A stretch of 64,000 bases of DNA from Granulosicoccus sp045110515 (GTDB lineage: Bacteria; Pseudomonadota; Gammaproteobacteria; Granulosicoccales; Granulosicoccaceae). How positions within the stretch are numbered: position 1 is the stretch's first letter; every line of letters starts with the position of its first letter. This document shows, one piece after another, positions 63,092 to 64,000 of the stretch. Where the stretch lies: positions 9,750-73,749 of the forward strand of contig JBGCGD010000006.1 of NCBI GenBank assembly GCA_045110515.1, read 5' to 3'. The translations under genes were made by a program, and so were the position numbers. A model generated the notes under the pieces. That model did no database searches. It was not told the origin of the DNA and saw only the letters and a program-made list of their open reading frames with translations.

Positions 63092-63442
63092 CTATTGAGC
63101 CTCCTCAACATCCAGGTACACCACGGCGGCGGCGTTGGCCATGACAGTCACCTTGGTACCGTCCTCACTAGGAATATCCAGACCACCCAACACGACAGAC
63201 ACCTTGGCAATACCATAGGGCAAACCCGCCGCAACCTCGGCCTTATCGACTTGATCCGGTTGGGCGACGCCGATTTCGACATCCACTTGCATAGACTCTC
63301 TTGGATAGCCTAGGGCCGGCGCAATGGTCAGCGAGTTATGCCATAGAGCATCTTTTAGAGCCCGAACAGCTGCTTTCGTATAGTTTTGTCCTTGAAGGTC
63401 GGTTCCCATACCCACTTCCATGGCCAGTCTTTTTCGTACCAT
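63092..63442 (-). CDS. Lin0512 family protein, copy A
   Basis: A 116-residue Lin0512-type protein, first of a tandem pair. AMEVGMGTDLQGQNYTKAA is the N-terminal motif region, and VDVEIGVAQPDQVD and GIAKVSVVLGGLDI match copy B. The expected product is a small cytoplasmic protein, probably oligomeric. The promoter would lie in the 558 bases to the right. The function of the family is not known to me. Confidence 0.85.
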   Translation of the reverse strand: MVRKRLAMEVGMGTDLQGQNYTKAAVRALKDALWHNSLTIAPALGYPRESMQVDVEIGVAQPDQVDKAEVAAGLPYGIAKVSVVLGGLDIPSEDGTKVTVMANAAAVVYLDVEEAQ

Positions 63443-64000
63443 TGTTGTGTTTTTTCTCAGTTTTCCAACATAGCTAGGATGGTCCGATAACTGTCGCGAA
63501 ATAGCAAATCAACCCTCTATCAAACTTTGGCACCCTCGGTTACTAAGAGTTGACAATGATTCAGCCGCGGATTGTTCAAAGTAAACAACGATGTCAAACG
63601 CCCCGACATTGGACTGGTTGTGGAGACCATAAGGATTTTGCAATTGGTGTGTTACACCGCAGATACTTTGATCTAGCTAGAGCATCTATCATGGGCGCTG
63701 ATAGGTTTTAAAGTAAGGTAATTTATCCGTATGGATGTGTGATTGGGATTTGGGAATCTACTGGATATTCAAACAGTTGGCCCTAAGCAGTATGGGGGAT
63801 ATGTTTTAAAGTGAGGTTTTGCTGCGTGTGGGGGAATGTTATAAAGTGATGTCTACTTAATGTTAGGCATACAGGACAGGTTCCCAAATACCAGACAATT
63901 GTTTCTATCCAATGAAACACTCGGCGCGGTGATATTCAATATATGGTTGATGCTGTTTTTCTAACCTAATTGTCAAACCCTCCTTAATATCCAACCTCTC
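63443..64000. other. Gene-poor right end of the window
   Basis: These 558 bases have no supported coding region, and frames here are short. The sequence is more AT-rich than the genes before it. It should hold the promoter of the Lin0512 pair and contains three copies of a short direct repeat. A complete gene may start beyond the window edge. Confidence 0.6.
63705..63852 (+). repeat. Three direct repeats of GTTTTAAAGTGAGGT type
   Basis: The copies are at 63705-63719 (GTTTTAAAGTAAGGT), 63803-63817 (GTTTTAAAGTGAGGT) and 63838-63852 (GTTATAAAGTGATGT). Copies 2 and 3 are also preceded by a matching GGGGGA-rich stretch, extending that repeat to about 22 bases at 35-base spacing. Possible readings are regulator binding sites or the multi-repeat end of an insertion sequence lying to the right. 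Confidence 0.6.

Noticed and set aside
63443..64000. Short frames at the right end, including about 34 codons from 63859
   Set aside because: Too short, without signal, motif or ribosome binding site. Treated as non-coding.
1..64000. tRNA, rRNA, CRISPR array, prophage or complete insertion sequence
   Set aside because: None recognised by eye. Only a few short repeats and hairpins were found, and weak RNA genes could still be missed without a covariance search.

Overview
The window looks like chromosomal DNA of a free-living, probably marine gammaproteobacterium outside the enteric group. Supporting markers are HspQ, a PpsR/PpsA pair, a YgiQ radical SAM protein, a GlyGly-CTERM sorting tail, an RND pump, and many genes for compatible-solute and polyol catabolism. 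The exact lineage cannot be fixed from sequence alone. No rRNA, tRNA, CRISPR array, complete insertion sequence or prophage was recognised. Coding density is high, and about 50 genes can be supported.

Layout. 1-5.1 kb: the C-terminal two thirds of pyruvate carboxylase (cut by the left edge) and a membrane GGDEF-EAL protein. 5.3-11.9 kb: a heterotetrameric sarcosine oxidase operon (soxB-soxD-soxA-soxG, minus strand) with a divergent GlxA/AraC-type regulator. 11.9-17.4 kb: a secreted astacin metalloprotease, a 1-Cys peroxiredoxin, and the divergent ppsR/ppsA pair. 17.4-27.4 kb: a KOW-like small protein, an HTTM-DCC membrane protein, an RND pump with its adaptor, a YgiQ protein and a DUF2059-like secreted protein. 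27.7-37.5 kb: a GlyGly-CTERM surface protein, an MFS transporter with an Asn-Ala repeat, an orphan BtuF-like binding protein, a periplasmic 5'-nucleotidase, a xylose-reductase-like AKR next to a Gfo/Idh/MocA dehydrogenase, HspQ and a MATE pump.

37.5-52.9 kb is the main accessory block, a myo-inositol (or related cyclitol) catabolic and uptake locus. It holds a minus-strand operon iolD-iolC-iolB-aldolase, a divergent TIM-barrel isomerase/dehydratase and dehydrogenase, and a plus-strand operon: TIM-barrel protein, ABC binding protein, permease, single-domain ATPase, small membrane protein and LacI regulator. A second IolC fused to a DUF2090 aldolase-like domain follows. Two identical 14-bp palindromes matching the general LacI-family operator pattern sit in front of the two transcription blocks. 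This gives a simple testable circuit. A YHYH lipoprotein gene lies inside the locus and has an apparent frameshift in its signal peptide.

53-63.4 kb: a DUF2628 protein with a long acidic N-terminus, malonyl-CoA decarboxylase, a lone DUF1989 protein, and a divergent amino-acid cluster. One arm of that cluster is ABC ATPase, permease, EamA and MFS exporter. The other arm is a PheC-like binding protein and an aromatic aminotransferase. Two tandem Lin0512 genes face it. This 56-63 kb block is the best candidate for an undescribed pathway. The last 558 bases have no recognisable gene and carry three copies of a roughly 15-base repeat.
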